20,375 nt of DNA from a virus. A program made the translations under genes and the position numbers. Positions 1 through 4,869 of the stretch are shown here, piece by piece. Position 1 is the stretch's first letter. Every line of letters begins with the position of its first letter. Location: positions 1 to 20,375 of the IMG/VR virus record IMGVR_UViG_3300042924_000431, one strand, 5' to 3'. The notes under the pieces were generated by a model. The model had not been told where the DNA came from. It searched no databases and was given only the letters and a program-made list of their open reading frames with translations.

Positions 1-1
1 C

Positions 2-364
2 GAACGTGGTCTGCTGATCGCTGCCAAGCCCCGGAAACTGATCGTTCCGCCTTCACTGCAATTCGTTGCGACCCGTCTGCTGGAGACTGAACTCCGCGTG
101 GCGACCGCCGACAACGACATCAACGCGCTGAAGAACAACGGCTCGATCCCCGAGGGTTACACGATCAACCACTGGCTGACGGACACCAATGCTTGGTTCC
201 TCACCACGGACGTGCCCAACGGTCTGAAGCACTTCATCCGTACCCCGATGTCTACGTCCATGGACGGCGATTTCGATACGGGTAATGCCCGCTACAAGGC
301 CCGTGAGCGTTATTCGTTCGGTGTCTCGGATCCGCTGGGTATCTTCGGTTCGCCCGGAGCCTAA
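2..364 (+). CDS. Major capsid protein, C-terminal part (5' end outside the window)
   Basis: The frame is open from base 2, so the gene starts upstream; 120 C-terminal residues are visible. The end of the chain (KARERYSFGVSDPLGIFGSPGA region, with R-E-R-Y-S-F-G-V-S-D-P as its core) matches the closing strand I recognise from major capsid proteins of many uncultured aquatic phages, which are expected to have the HK97 fold and form the icosahedral shell. The stretch GLLIAAKPRKLIVPP, followed by a helix rich in L, E and R, fits the P-domain/A-domain part of that fold. A GTG at base 98 could be taken as a start, but it lies inside continuous coding sequence and is not a gene start. A strong terminator follows at once and decoration-like genes come next, which is the usual head-gene order. 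The family name is recognition, not a search. Confidence 0.8.
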   Translation, partial: ERGLLIAAKPRKLIVPPSLQFVATRLLETELRVATADNDINALKNNGSIPEGYTINHWLTDTNAWFLTTDVPNGLKHFIRTPMSTSMDGDFDTGNARYKARERYSFGVSDPLGIFGSPGA

Positions 365-376
365 GTGGTTCTACGG

Positions 377-406
377 AAAGGGGGCTTCGGCCCCCTTTTC
401 TTTTTC
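377..406 (+). terminator. Rho-independent terminator after the capsid gene
   Basis: A nine-pair stem (AAAGGGGGC with GCCCCCTTT) is closed by a UUCG tetraloop at 386-389 and followed by a T-rich tract (TTCTTTTTCT). It starts 12 bases after the capsid stop codon. The stem, ultra-stable loop and U-tract are all visible. It is the only such structure I found in the window. It probably ends or attenuates the very abundant capsid transcript. Confidence 0.92.
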
Positions 407-512
407 TCGCGGTGGGTGTATAAACTCGTTAGTCCCAAGATTTTCAACCTGCTTGCTGACCGACTTGGCGGACTGACCTCACAGACAGCAAGCGCAATTT
501 GAGGAATATGCG
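407..512 (+). promoter_or_regulatory. Leader region between terminator and next gene; possible promoter
   Basis: This is the longest non-coding stretch in the window and lies between a strong terminator and a long run of co-directional genes, so a promoter is expected here. TATAAA at 419-424 could be a -10 box, but the bases 17 upstream (TTTTCT) are a poor -35 and overlap the terminator tail. A good ribosome binding site, GAGGAA at 501-506, serves the gene starting at 513. The promoter call is mostly inference from position. Confidence 0.3.
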
Positions 513-797
513 ATGGCTCGCACTACCTTCTCCGGCCCGGTTGCGTCTGACAACGGCTTCATTGGCGCTCTCACGGGTAACGTCACGGGTAACGTCACGG
601 GTAACGTGACCGGTAACGTCACGGGTACCACCACCGGCATGCCCGTTCTCACGGCCTACACCACGACCACGCTGCCCACCGTTGTGGTTGGTGGTTTGAT
701 CTATGTCTCCAACGCCAACACCAACGCAGGTACCGTGTGCTTCGGCAAGGGTTCCAGTTGGATTGACATCAAGACCGGTCTGGCTGTTGTTGCCTAA
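513..797 (+). CDS. Probable capsid decoration or head-fibre protein with GNVTG repeats
   Basis: A 94-residue protein beginning MARTTFSGPVASDNGF, an opening I associate with small virion proteins encoded next to the capsid gene in uncultured marine and freshwater phages. Residues 21-36 are four tandem T-G-N-V units, followed by TGTTTG, a pattern that suits a thin trimeric fibre or linker. The C-terminal half has a beta pattern (GGLIYVSNANTNAGTVCF, then W-I-D) seen at the ends of phage fibre and decoration domains. There is one Cys, no signal peptide and no membrane segment. GAGGAA at 501-506 fixes the ATG at 513. Its position directly after the capsid gene supports a shell-attached role, but function is inferred. 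Confidence 0.7.
   Translation: MARTTFSGPVASDNGFIGALTGNVTGNVTGNVTGNVTGTTTGMPVLTAYTTTTLPTVVVGGLIYVSNANTNAGTVCFGKGSSWIDIKTGLAVVA
573..620 (+). repeat. Four tandem 12-base repeats coding TGNV
   Basis: Unit ACGGGTAACGTC, repeated four times; the third copy differs (GTG) and the fourth begins ACC. A further partial unit continues into ACGGGTACC. The repeat encodes the Gly-Asn-Val-Thr segment of the decoration-like protein and could change length by slippage without losing frame. Confidence 0.9.
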
Positions 798-821
798 TAG
801 GCCCGAAAGGAGCGCATCACC

Positions 822-1094
822 ATGATGCAAACCGACGTTAAAGGCGCAACCTGCCCCGCCAGTACTGCGACTACGATCTACAACGGTCGTACTCGTGTGA
901 AGAGTTTGGCGGTCAGCGCAGTTACAGCCGGTGCTACTGTGGCGGTGGCGGACGGGTCTACGACTCTGTTCACTTACACGGCTACGGCAGCAGGCCCCAT
1001 CAACATCCTCATCCCTGGTGAGGGTGTGCTGTGCCAAACAAGCGCAATCGTCACTTGCGCTGCCGGTGTAAGTGCGGTGGCGTTTTATGGCTAA
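822..1094 (+). CDS. Small beta-rich phage structural protein, function unknown
   Basis: A 90-residue protein with no charged clusters and a run of short beta-strand-like segments: GRTRVKSLAVSAVTAG, then ATVAVADGSTTLFTYTAT, then INILIPGEGVLC and a closing VSAVAFYG. This layout, including the P-G-E-G-V-L turn and the F-Y-G end, resembles small single-domain proteins encoded next to capsid genes in many environmental phages; they are usually left unnamed. A role as a second decoration protein is possible. AAAGGAG at 806-812 supports the ATG at 822; the second ATG at 825 is less well spaced. The last eight bases overlap the next gene. Confidence 0.65.
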   Translation: MMQTDVKGATCPASTATTIYNGRTRVKSLAVSAVTAGATVAVADGSTTLFTYTATAAGPINILIPGEGVLCQTSAIVTCAAGVSAVAFYG

Positions 1095-1341
1095 GACCCC
1101 GGCATGGCAGCGTTCGGAAGGAAAGAACCCCAAGGGCGGCTTGAACGCCAAGGGGCGAGCCTCCTACAACGCCGCGAATCCAGGGAAGCCGGGACTGAAA
1201 CCTCCTCAGCCGGAAGGCGGCTCACGCCGCGACTCTTTTTGCGCCCGTATGAAAGGGATGAAAAAGAAGTTGACGAGCGAAAAAACCGCAAACGATCCGA
1301 ATTCGAGGATTAACAAGAGTCTGCGGGCATGGAACTGCTGA
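1087..1341 (+). CDS. Conserved basic phage protein (DUF6321-like)
   Basis: An 84-residue strongly basic protein starting MAKTPAWQRSEGKNPKGGLN and ending NDPNSRINKSLRAWNC. The blocks W-Q-R-x-E-G-K-N-P-K-G-G-L-N, P-Q-P-E-G-G-S-R-R-D-S-F-C-A-R-M and A-N-D-P-N-S-R-I-N-K-S-L-R are a widely conserved phage signature that I remember as DUF6321; the number is from memory. No enzymatic motif is visible. ATG 1087 overlaps the previous stop codon by eight bases. An in-frame ATG at 1072 lies deeper inside the previous gene and is less likely. Arg/Lys richness and two conserved Cys residues suggest nucleic-acid or virion binding, but that is inference. Confidence 0.75.
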   Translation: MAKTPAWQRSEGKNPKGGLNAKGRASYNAANPGKPGLKPPQPEGGSRRDSFCARMKGMKKKLTSEKTANDPNSRINKSLRAWNC

Positions 1342-1577
1342 TATGGAACGTAATCCTCTCCTTCCTGTCGGCGATCATCCTCTGGGTGATCAAGACACAT
1401 GCGGAAGAGGTGCAGCGTATTCAGATTCTCCTCAACCGCACGCGGGAGGAGATTGCCAAGGAGTACGTCACGAAGTCGGACGTGCACGACGACATGAACC
1501 GGGTGATCGCTCGGTTGGATCGTCTTGAGGGTAAGTTGGATGCTTACATGAAGGAGCAACGCAGTGCCCTCAGTTAG
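1329..1577 (+). CDS. Small membrane protein with coiled-coil tail
   Basis: An 82-residue protein. Residues 3-22 (LLIWNVILSFLSAIILWVIK region) form one clear membrane helix. Residues 27-76 are a charged heptad-like helix (EEVQRIQILLNRTREEIAKEY, then ARLDRLEGKLDAYMKE) that should make a coiled coil. The shape, one N-terminal membrane anchor followed by a coiled coil, is like inner-membrane spanins or small holin-associated proteins, but the gene sits among head genes and not in the lysis cassette at 12828-14145, so a virion or membrane-docking role is equally possible. It overlaps both neighbours: its ATG lies inside the end of the previous gene and its stop inside the next start region. Confidence 0.7.
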   Translation: MELLIWNVILSFLSAIILWVIKTHAEEVQRIQILLNRTREEIAKEYVTKSDVHDDMNRVIARLDRLEGKLDAYMKEQRSALS

Positions 1578-1938
1578 CGGTAAGCAGCATAGGTTCATGG
1601 CGGCGGTGGCTAATAACCCCAAGTTCGCCAAGAAAGCGGGTGTCCCTCAGTCTGTGGGGGAAGAGTTCATCAAGGCCGACAAGGGCCGCAAATTTGCCGG
1701 AGGTGGCGAAATGGAATCCAAGAAGATGGTTAAAAAGGAACTCTCCTTCATGAAGAAGAAGGGTGCCCCCAAGTCCATGATCAAGCACGAAATGAAGGAA
1801 GCCGGGATGAAGAAGATGGCTTCTGGGGGTCTGTCCGCAGGCCACAAGGCCGCTGACGGCATCGCCAAGAAGGGCAAGACCCGTGGCATTGAAGTCAAGA
1901 TGGCCAAGGGTGGCAAGGCTATGGGCGGGAAGTGCTGA
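1564..1938 (+). CDS. Lysine/glycine-rich small virion-type protein with KGKTRG tail
   Basis: A 124-residue protein starting at GTG 1564, overlapping the previous stop by 14 bases. The N-terminus (S-G-K-Q-H-R-F-M-A-A-V-A-N-N-P-K-F-A-K-K) followed by V-P-Q-S-V-G-E-E-F is a common opening of small phage proteins and looks related to the DUF3008 type. The rest is a chain of Lys/Met-rich helices separated by glycine hinges (FAGGGEM, MASGGL, MAKGGK). Residues 95-108 carry KAADGIAKKGKTRG, the motif repeated in the next two genes. There are about 30 lysines, so it is probably DNA-, RNA- or capsid-binding. Function is unknown. Confidence 0.72.
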   Translation: MPSVSGKQHRFMAAVANNPKFAKKAGVPQSVGEEFIKADKGRKFAGGGEMESKKMVKKELSFMKKKGAPKSMIKHEMKEAGMKKMASGGLSAGHKAADGIAKKGKTRGIEVKMAKGGKAMGGKC

Positions 1939-1940
1939 TC

Positions 1941-2198
1941 ATGGCTGAAGCAGGAGCAGGACGGGGGTTGACTGTTCCCCCCACCGCCGCTGAGATGAAG
2001 CGGATGCAACAGCGTGCAGATCGTAACGTCTTCACTGAAGAGAAGATTGGTAAGGTCAAGACGCCCAAGGGTGAGCAATTGCCCCGCGACTTGATGCCCG
2101 GTGATCTTCCTTCTCCAAAGAAGATGGCGGCTGGTGGCTATACCAAGGCCGCTGACGGATGCTGCAAAAAGGGCAAGACCCGTGGAAAGATGGTGTAA
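1941..2198 (+). CDS. Small basic protein ending in the KGKTRG tail
   Basis: An 85-residue protein. ATG 1941 lies two bases after the previous stop; a GTG at 1932 is in frame but sits inside the upstream gene. Residues 10-50 contain a charged helix (PTAAEMKRMQQRADRNVF) and a KVKTPKGEQLPRDLMPGDLP stretch. The C-terminus is A-A-G-G-Y-T-K-A-A-D-G-C-C-K-K-G-K-T-R-G-K-M-V, nearly the same as the end of the following protein. The adjacent Cys-Cys in the tail is unusual for a cytoplasmic protein and could allow a disulfide or metal contact. I recognise no named family; similar tails occur in other environmental phages. Confidence 0.68.
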   Translation: MAEAGAGRGLTVPPTAAEMKRMQQRADRNVFTEEKIGKVKTPKGEQLPRDLMPGDLPSPKKMAAGGYTKAADGCCKKGKTRGKMV

Positions 2199-2203
2199 CC
2201 ATG
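2133..2203 (+). repeat. 71-base near-repeat, copy 1 (tail motif through next start codon)
   Basis: Starts at the GGT of the Gly-Gly-Tyr hinge and runs through the KGKTRG codons, the TAA stop and on to the ATG of the next gene. It matches bases 2471-2541 at 57 of 71 positions by hand count, with no gap. Most differences are synonymous third positions, and the last 17 bases (GATGGTGTAACCATG and flank) are almost identical. Confidence 0.85.
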
Positions 2204-2536
2204 GCAACTAAAAAACTCAGTGAGTTTGGACGTGCATTTGCTGATGCTCGCAAGAGCGGTGCAAAAGAGTTCACCTTCAAAGGCAAGCGGTATCACACCC
2301 GCACGGCTGACGAAGAGAAGCAGCCCGAAGCCCAGTTCATCGGTGACAAGAAACCCGTGCTTGGTGAGCAGGGTCCGCGCCGCCCCGAGTACAAGATCAC
2401 GGATGTTGATCGTCCGGGTACCCGCGTCAAGTACGAGAACGAGGATGCAGACATGCCCACGTTCCGTAAGGGTGGGTACGTCAAAGCCGCTGATGGTTGC
2501 GCCAAGAAGGGCAAGACTCGCGGGATGATGGTGTAA
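2201..2536 (+). CDS. Basic phage protein with FGxAFADARK motif and KGKTRG tail
   Basis: A 111-residue protein beginning at ATG 2201, two bases after the previous stop. Residues 7-30 (E-F-G-R-A-F-A-D-A-R-K-S-G-A-K-E-F-T-F-K-G-K-R-Y) are a short module found in many T4- and T7-like environmental phages, a helix followed by two strands. The middle is acidic and proline-rich (PGTRVKYENEDADMP). The end repeats the G-G-Y-V-K-A-A-D-G-C-A-K-K-G-K-T-R-G-M-M-V tail. In-frame ATG 2159 is inside the previous gene and is rejected. No catalytic motif is seen. Two end modules joined by a flexible linker suggest a small adaptor or internal virion protein, but this is inference. Confidence 0.7.
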   Translation: MATKKLSEFGRAFADARKSGAKEFTFKGKRYHTRTADEEKQPEAQFIGDKKPVLGEQGPRRPEYKITDVDRPGTRVKYENEDADMPTFRKGGYVKAADGCAKKGKTRGMMV

Positions 2537-2541
2537 CCATG
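2471..2541 (+). repeat. 71-base near-repeat, copy 2
   Basis: Second copy of the element at 2133-2203, ending again exactly on the next gene's ATG. Same length and phase; about 80 percent identical by hand count, mainly with synonymous changes. This suggests duplication of a gene end together with its intergenic junction, followed by selection on the protein tail. Confidence 0.85.
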
Positions 2542-2826
2542 CGTGCCTCCCGTGGAATGGGTTGTATCAACCCGGCCAAGATGCCCAAGGGTACTGTGAA
2601 GCAGCGCCGTGACAACACGGACTTCACGGAGTACGCCGAGGGTGGGCAGGCCAAGTCCAAGGTAAACGCGGCAGGCAACTACACCAAGCCCGGGATGCGC
2701 AAGTCGCTCTTTGAGTCAATCAAGGGGCAGGCTACGCAGGGCACTGCGGCAGGGCAGTGGTCGGCCCGCAAGGCTCAACTTCTGGCTAAAAAGTACAAGG
2801 AAAAGGGTGGCGGTTATCGTGACTAA
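2539..2826 (+). CDS. Conserved small phage protein with KPGMRKSLFESIK and WSARKAQLLAKKY motifs
   Basis: A 95-residue protein starting MRASRGMGCINPAKMPKGT, with the C-terminal block GQWSARKAQLLAKKYKEKGG. Both ends are signatures of a small basic protein common in environmental phages and also known from some large DNA viruses. A glycine hinge (YAEGGQAKSKVN) joins them. ATG 2539 is preceded by the TAACC spacer shared with the upstream gene; the in-frame ATG at 2497 is inside that gene. The last eight bases overlap the next gene. The W-S-A-R-K-A-Q helix followed by G-G-G-Y looks like a nucleic-acid or capsid-binding helix, but no function is established. Confidence 0.75.
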   Translation: MRASRGMGCINPAKMPKGTVKQRRDNTDFTEYAEGGQAKSKVNAAGNYTKPGMRKSLFESIKGQATQGTAAGQWSARKAQLLAKKYKEKGGGYRD

Positions 2827-3055
2827 GAAGCCGCAGCAATCCTTGAAGGACTGGACCGCTCAGAAATGGAGAACCAAAAGTGGTAAACGATCTTCTGACA
2901 CGGGTGAAAGGTATCTTCCAGAGGCTGCGATCAAAAGTCTTTCCCCCCAAGAATACGCAGCAACAACCCGAGCAAAACGAGCAGGCAAAGCCTCCGGCAA
3001 GCAGTTCGTAGCCCAACCCAAGGCCGTAGCCAAGAAAACTGCAAGGTTCCGCTAA
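2819..3055 (+). CDS. Conserved basic phage protein (DUF5872-like)
   Basis: A 78-residue protein of strongly basic character. GTG 2819 overlaps the previous stop by eight bases and starts VTKKPQQSLKDWTAQKW. The core S-L-K-D-W-T-x-Q-K-W-R-T-K-S-G-K, then T-G-E-R-Y-L-P-E-A-A-I-K-S-L and E-Y-A-A-T-T-R-A-K-R, is a family I remember as DUF5872 (number from memory), found in phages and some eukaryotic viruses. AAGGAAAAGGG at 2797-2807 is a plausible ribosome site. The longer in-frame ORF from 2711 is an overlap artefact in another gene. It directly abuts the adaptor gene, whose ATG follows the TAA with no gap. Role unknown; perhaps binding packaged DNA. Confidence 0.73.
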   Translation: MTKKPQQSLKDWTAQKWRTKSGKRSSDTGERYLPEAAIKSLSPQEYAATTRAKRAGKASGKQFVAQPKAVAKKTARFR

Positions 3056-3988
3056 ATGGCAACTTCAGGCACCGCTGTATTCAACCTCGATCTCTCTGAG
3101 GTCGTGGAAGAAGCCTTTGAGCGTTGTGGCTCAGAACTTCGCACGGGCTACGATCTTCGGACTGCCCGTCGCAGTCTGAACCTGCTCTTTGCCGACTGGG
3201 CAAACCGTGGCATCAACATGTGGACGATGGAGCAGGGGACGATCACCCTGACCTACAACCAGATGACGTATGCGCTGCCCAACGACACGGTGGACCTGCT
3301 TGAGCATCAGATTCGGACGCAGGCCAACAGCAGCAGTAATCAGGCCGACCTGAACATCACGCGGATCAGTATCTCTACGTACGCCACGATCCCGAACAAG
3401 TTGACCACCTCGCGCCCGATCCAGATTCTGGTACAGCGCAACAACGGGATGGACAGCCCTATCGGGGCAACTCTGCCGTCTACGATCACGGCAGCAGCCA
3501 CCACCATCACCTTGTCTTCTACTGCCGGTCTGCCCGCTCAAGGGTTCATCAAGATCGACAATGAAGTTATCGTGTATGGCTACATCACGGGCAACACGCT
3601 GTACAACTGCTTCCGTGGTCAACAAGGCACGACGGCGGCAATCCATACCTCGGGCACCACGGTGTACTGGGCGCAGGTTCCCTGTGTGACGGTATGGCCG
3701 GTGCCGGACAACTCGACCACCTACACCCTGGTGTACTGGAGACTGCGCCGGACGCAGGATGCCGGTCAGGGCGTGGATGTGGCTGATGTCCCGTTCCGGT
3801 TCATCCCCTGCATGGTGGCGGGGTTGTCGTACTACATGGGCATGAAGATTCCTGAAGCCTATGAGCGCCTGCAAGTGCTGAAGGCCCAGTACGAAGAAGC
3901 GTGGCAACTGGCCGCAGATGAGGATCGGGAGAAGGCTGCAATCCGGTTTGTGCCGCGTCAGCAGTTCATTGGCGGAGCGACTACCTAA
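3056..3988 (+). CDS. Head-tail adaptor, P22 gp4-like (packaged-DNA stabilisation)
   Basis: A 310-residue protein. The helical N-terminus (VVEEAFERCGSELRTGYDLR, then ARRSLNLLFADWANRGINMW) and the later block WPVPDNSTTYTLVYWRLRR, D-V-P-F-R-F-I-P-C-M-V-A-G-L-S-Y-Y-M and the closing helix E-E-A-W-Q-L-A-A-D-E-D-R-E-K-A are the pattern of adaptor proteins that dock under the portal in podoviruses (P22 gp4, T7 gp11 role). Such proteins ring the portal exit and hold packaged DNA while the tail assembles. Residues 134-206 are a beta-rich insertion (TITLSSTAGLP, IKIDNEVIVYGYITGN, CFRGQQGTTAA) not needed in shorter relatives. The ATG abuts the previous stop, and the next gene follows with no gap. Confidence 0.8.
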   Translation: MATSGTAVFNLDLSEVVEEAFERCGSELRTGYDLRTARRSLNLLFADWANRGINMWTMEQGTITLTYNQMTYALPNDTVDLLEHQIRTQANSSSNQADLNITRISISTYATIPNKLTTSRPIQILVQRNNGMDSPIGATLPSTITAAATTITLSSTAGLPAQGFIKIDNEVIVYGYITGNTLYNCFRGQQGTTAAIHTSGTTVYWAQVPCVTVWPVPDNSTTYTLVYWRLRRTQDAGQGVDVADVPFRFIPCMVAGLSYYMGMKIPEAYERLQVLKAQYEEAWQLAADEDREKAAIRFVPRQQFIGGATT

Positions 3989-4405
3989 ATGGGAAATCGC
4001 TTTGCATCAGGCAAGAAGTCCATTGCGATGTGTGATCGCTGTGGACAGCAGTTCAAACTGAAGCGCCTGAAGGAAGAAGTTATCAAGACCAAGCGGTTCA
4101 ATCTGCTTGTCTGTGATGAATGTTGGGATCCAGACCATCCGCAGTTGCAACTGGGTATGTACCCCGTTGATGACCCCCAGGCGGTTCGGAATCCCCGTAG
4201 AGACTCGACGTACCGGACTGCCGGAACGAACAGTCTGGAGATCAACATTGCAAACCCGGAGCAGGGATTCCCAACCGGTGGCTCCCGGGATATTCAATGG
4301 GGGTGGAACCCTGTTGGTGGGGCAAGAGCAAATGATGCGGGACTGACGCCAAACTACTTGGTGGCAACCACGTCTGTTGGTACAGTAACCATCCAAACGA
4401 CGTAA
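3989..4405 (+). CDS. Zinc-ribbon phage protein of the connector region
   Basis: A 138-residue protein. C15-x2-C18 and C42-x2-C45 (M-C-D-R-C-G-Q-Q-F and V-C-D-E-C-W-D-P-D-H-P-Q) form a four-cysteine zinc ribbon. Conserved basic residues (KLKRLKEEVIKTKR) lie between the pairs. After it comes D-D-P-Q-A-V-R-N-P-R-R-D, often seen in this family. The C-terminal half is loose and rich in Gly, Asn and Thr. Similar proteins occur between adaptor genes in many environmental short-tailed phages and are sometimes called structural. It is sandwiched between two adaptor-type genes, which supports a virion or assembly role; DNA binding through the ribbon is an alternative. ATG 3989 abuts the preceding stop. 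Confidence 0.75.
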   Translation: MGNRFASGKKSIAMCDRCGQQFKLKRLKEEVIKTKRFNLLVCDECWDPDHPQLQLGMYPVDDPQAVRNPRRDSTYRTAGTNSLEINIANPEQGFPTGGSRDIQWGWNPVGGARANDAGLTPNYLVATTSVGTVTIQTT

Positions 4406-4414
4406 GGAGTCGAA

Positions 4415-4600
4415 ATGGACGCGAAGAAAGCATTGAAGGCACACATGGCTAAGGGCCCTGGTGAGGCACATCCCGATTCCAACGTCAAGAAGTTGGCAAA
4501 GGGTGGCAAGACCAATCAGCAGATGCGCGAACTTGGTCGCGGTCTGGCAAAGGTTGCCAACCAGAAGAAGTCTTCGTTCACCTACAAGAAGGGTGGCTGA
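4415..4600 (+). CDS. Very small lysine-rich protein
   Basis: A 61-residue basic protein (15 lysines or so) with a glycine hinge LAKGGKTN and the ending ANQKKSSFTYKKGG. The M-R-E-L-G-R-G-L-A-K-V-A-N-Q helix is a recurring module in small phage proteins like those at 1564-3055. AAGGAG at 4404-4409, overlapping the previous stop, sets the ATG at 4415 with ideal spacing. This is good evidence that it is translated despite its size. It has no named family that I know, and its role is unknown. Confidence 0.68.
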   Translation: MDAKKALKAHMAKGPGEAHPDSNVKKLAKGGKTNQQMRELGRGLAKVANQKKSSFTYKKGG

Positions 4601-4601
4601 A

Positions 4602-4862
4602 ATGGCTAAGTTCAGCAAAAAGATGGGCGGCAAGGAAGTCGGAGATGCCTCCGTCTATGCCGAGCCCCACACGATGAAGGGCGGCAAGGTTGCCCTGGGT
4701 AACGGCACTCAGGCGGAGCCGACTGCGGCCAACCGGGTGAACATGTCTGTGGGCAACATCACCCGCGACGGTTACAACCCCGCCCCCAAGACCTCGGGTA
4801 TTAAAACCCGTGGTAATGGTTGTGCCACCAAGGGAACGATGGCTCGCGGCCCAATGGCTTGA
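4602..4862 (+). CDS. Small basic protein with ATKGTMARGPMA tail
   Basis: An 86-residue protein. ATG 4602 follows the previous stop by one base; an in-frame start at 4461 is inside the preceding gene. The N-terminus is KFSKKMGGKEVGDASVYAEP. The last 22 residues (GIKTRGNGCATKG then TMARGPMA) are a tail I recognise on many small phage proteins, and its K-T-R-G and C-A-x-K-G elements echo the tail in the 1564-2536 genes. No catalytic residues are seen. It sits between connector genes, so a minor virion component or assembly factor is a fair guess. Confidence 0.68.
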   Translation: MAKFSKKMGGKEVGDASVYAEPHTMKGGKVALGNGTQAEPTAANRVNMSVGNITRDGYNPAPKTSGIKTRGNGCATKGTMARGPMA

Positions 4863-4869
4863 GGTTCTT

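Noticed and set aside
419-424. TATAAA as a firm promoter
   Set aside because: No matching -35 box, and it sits next to the terminator tail; kept only as a low-confidence regulatory region.
444-1151. Long antisense ORF opposite the decoration-like genes
   Set aside because: It opposes three well-supported genes with ribosome sites, has low-complexity composition and shows no known motif; it is a mirror of the GNVTG repeats.
2159-2200. Longer start for the 2201 gene (and likewise 2497, 4461, 4810, 15950 for later genes)
   Set aside because: Each upstream ATG or GTG lies within the preceding gene, whereas a start at the stop/start junction fits the spacing used throughout the window.
3131-3907. 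258-codon antisense ORF opposite the adaptor gene
   Set aside because: The plus-strand protein has clear adaptor motifs. The antisense product is rich in Arg, His and Val with no domain pattern.
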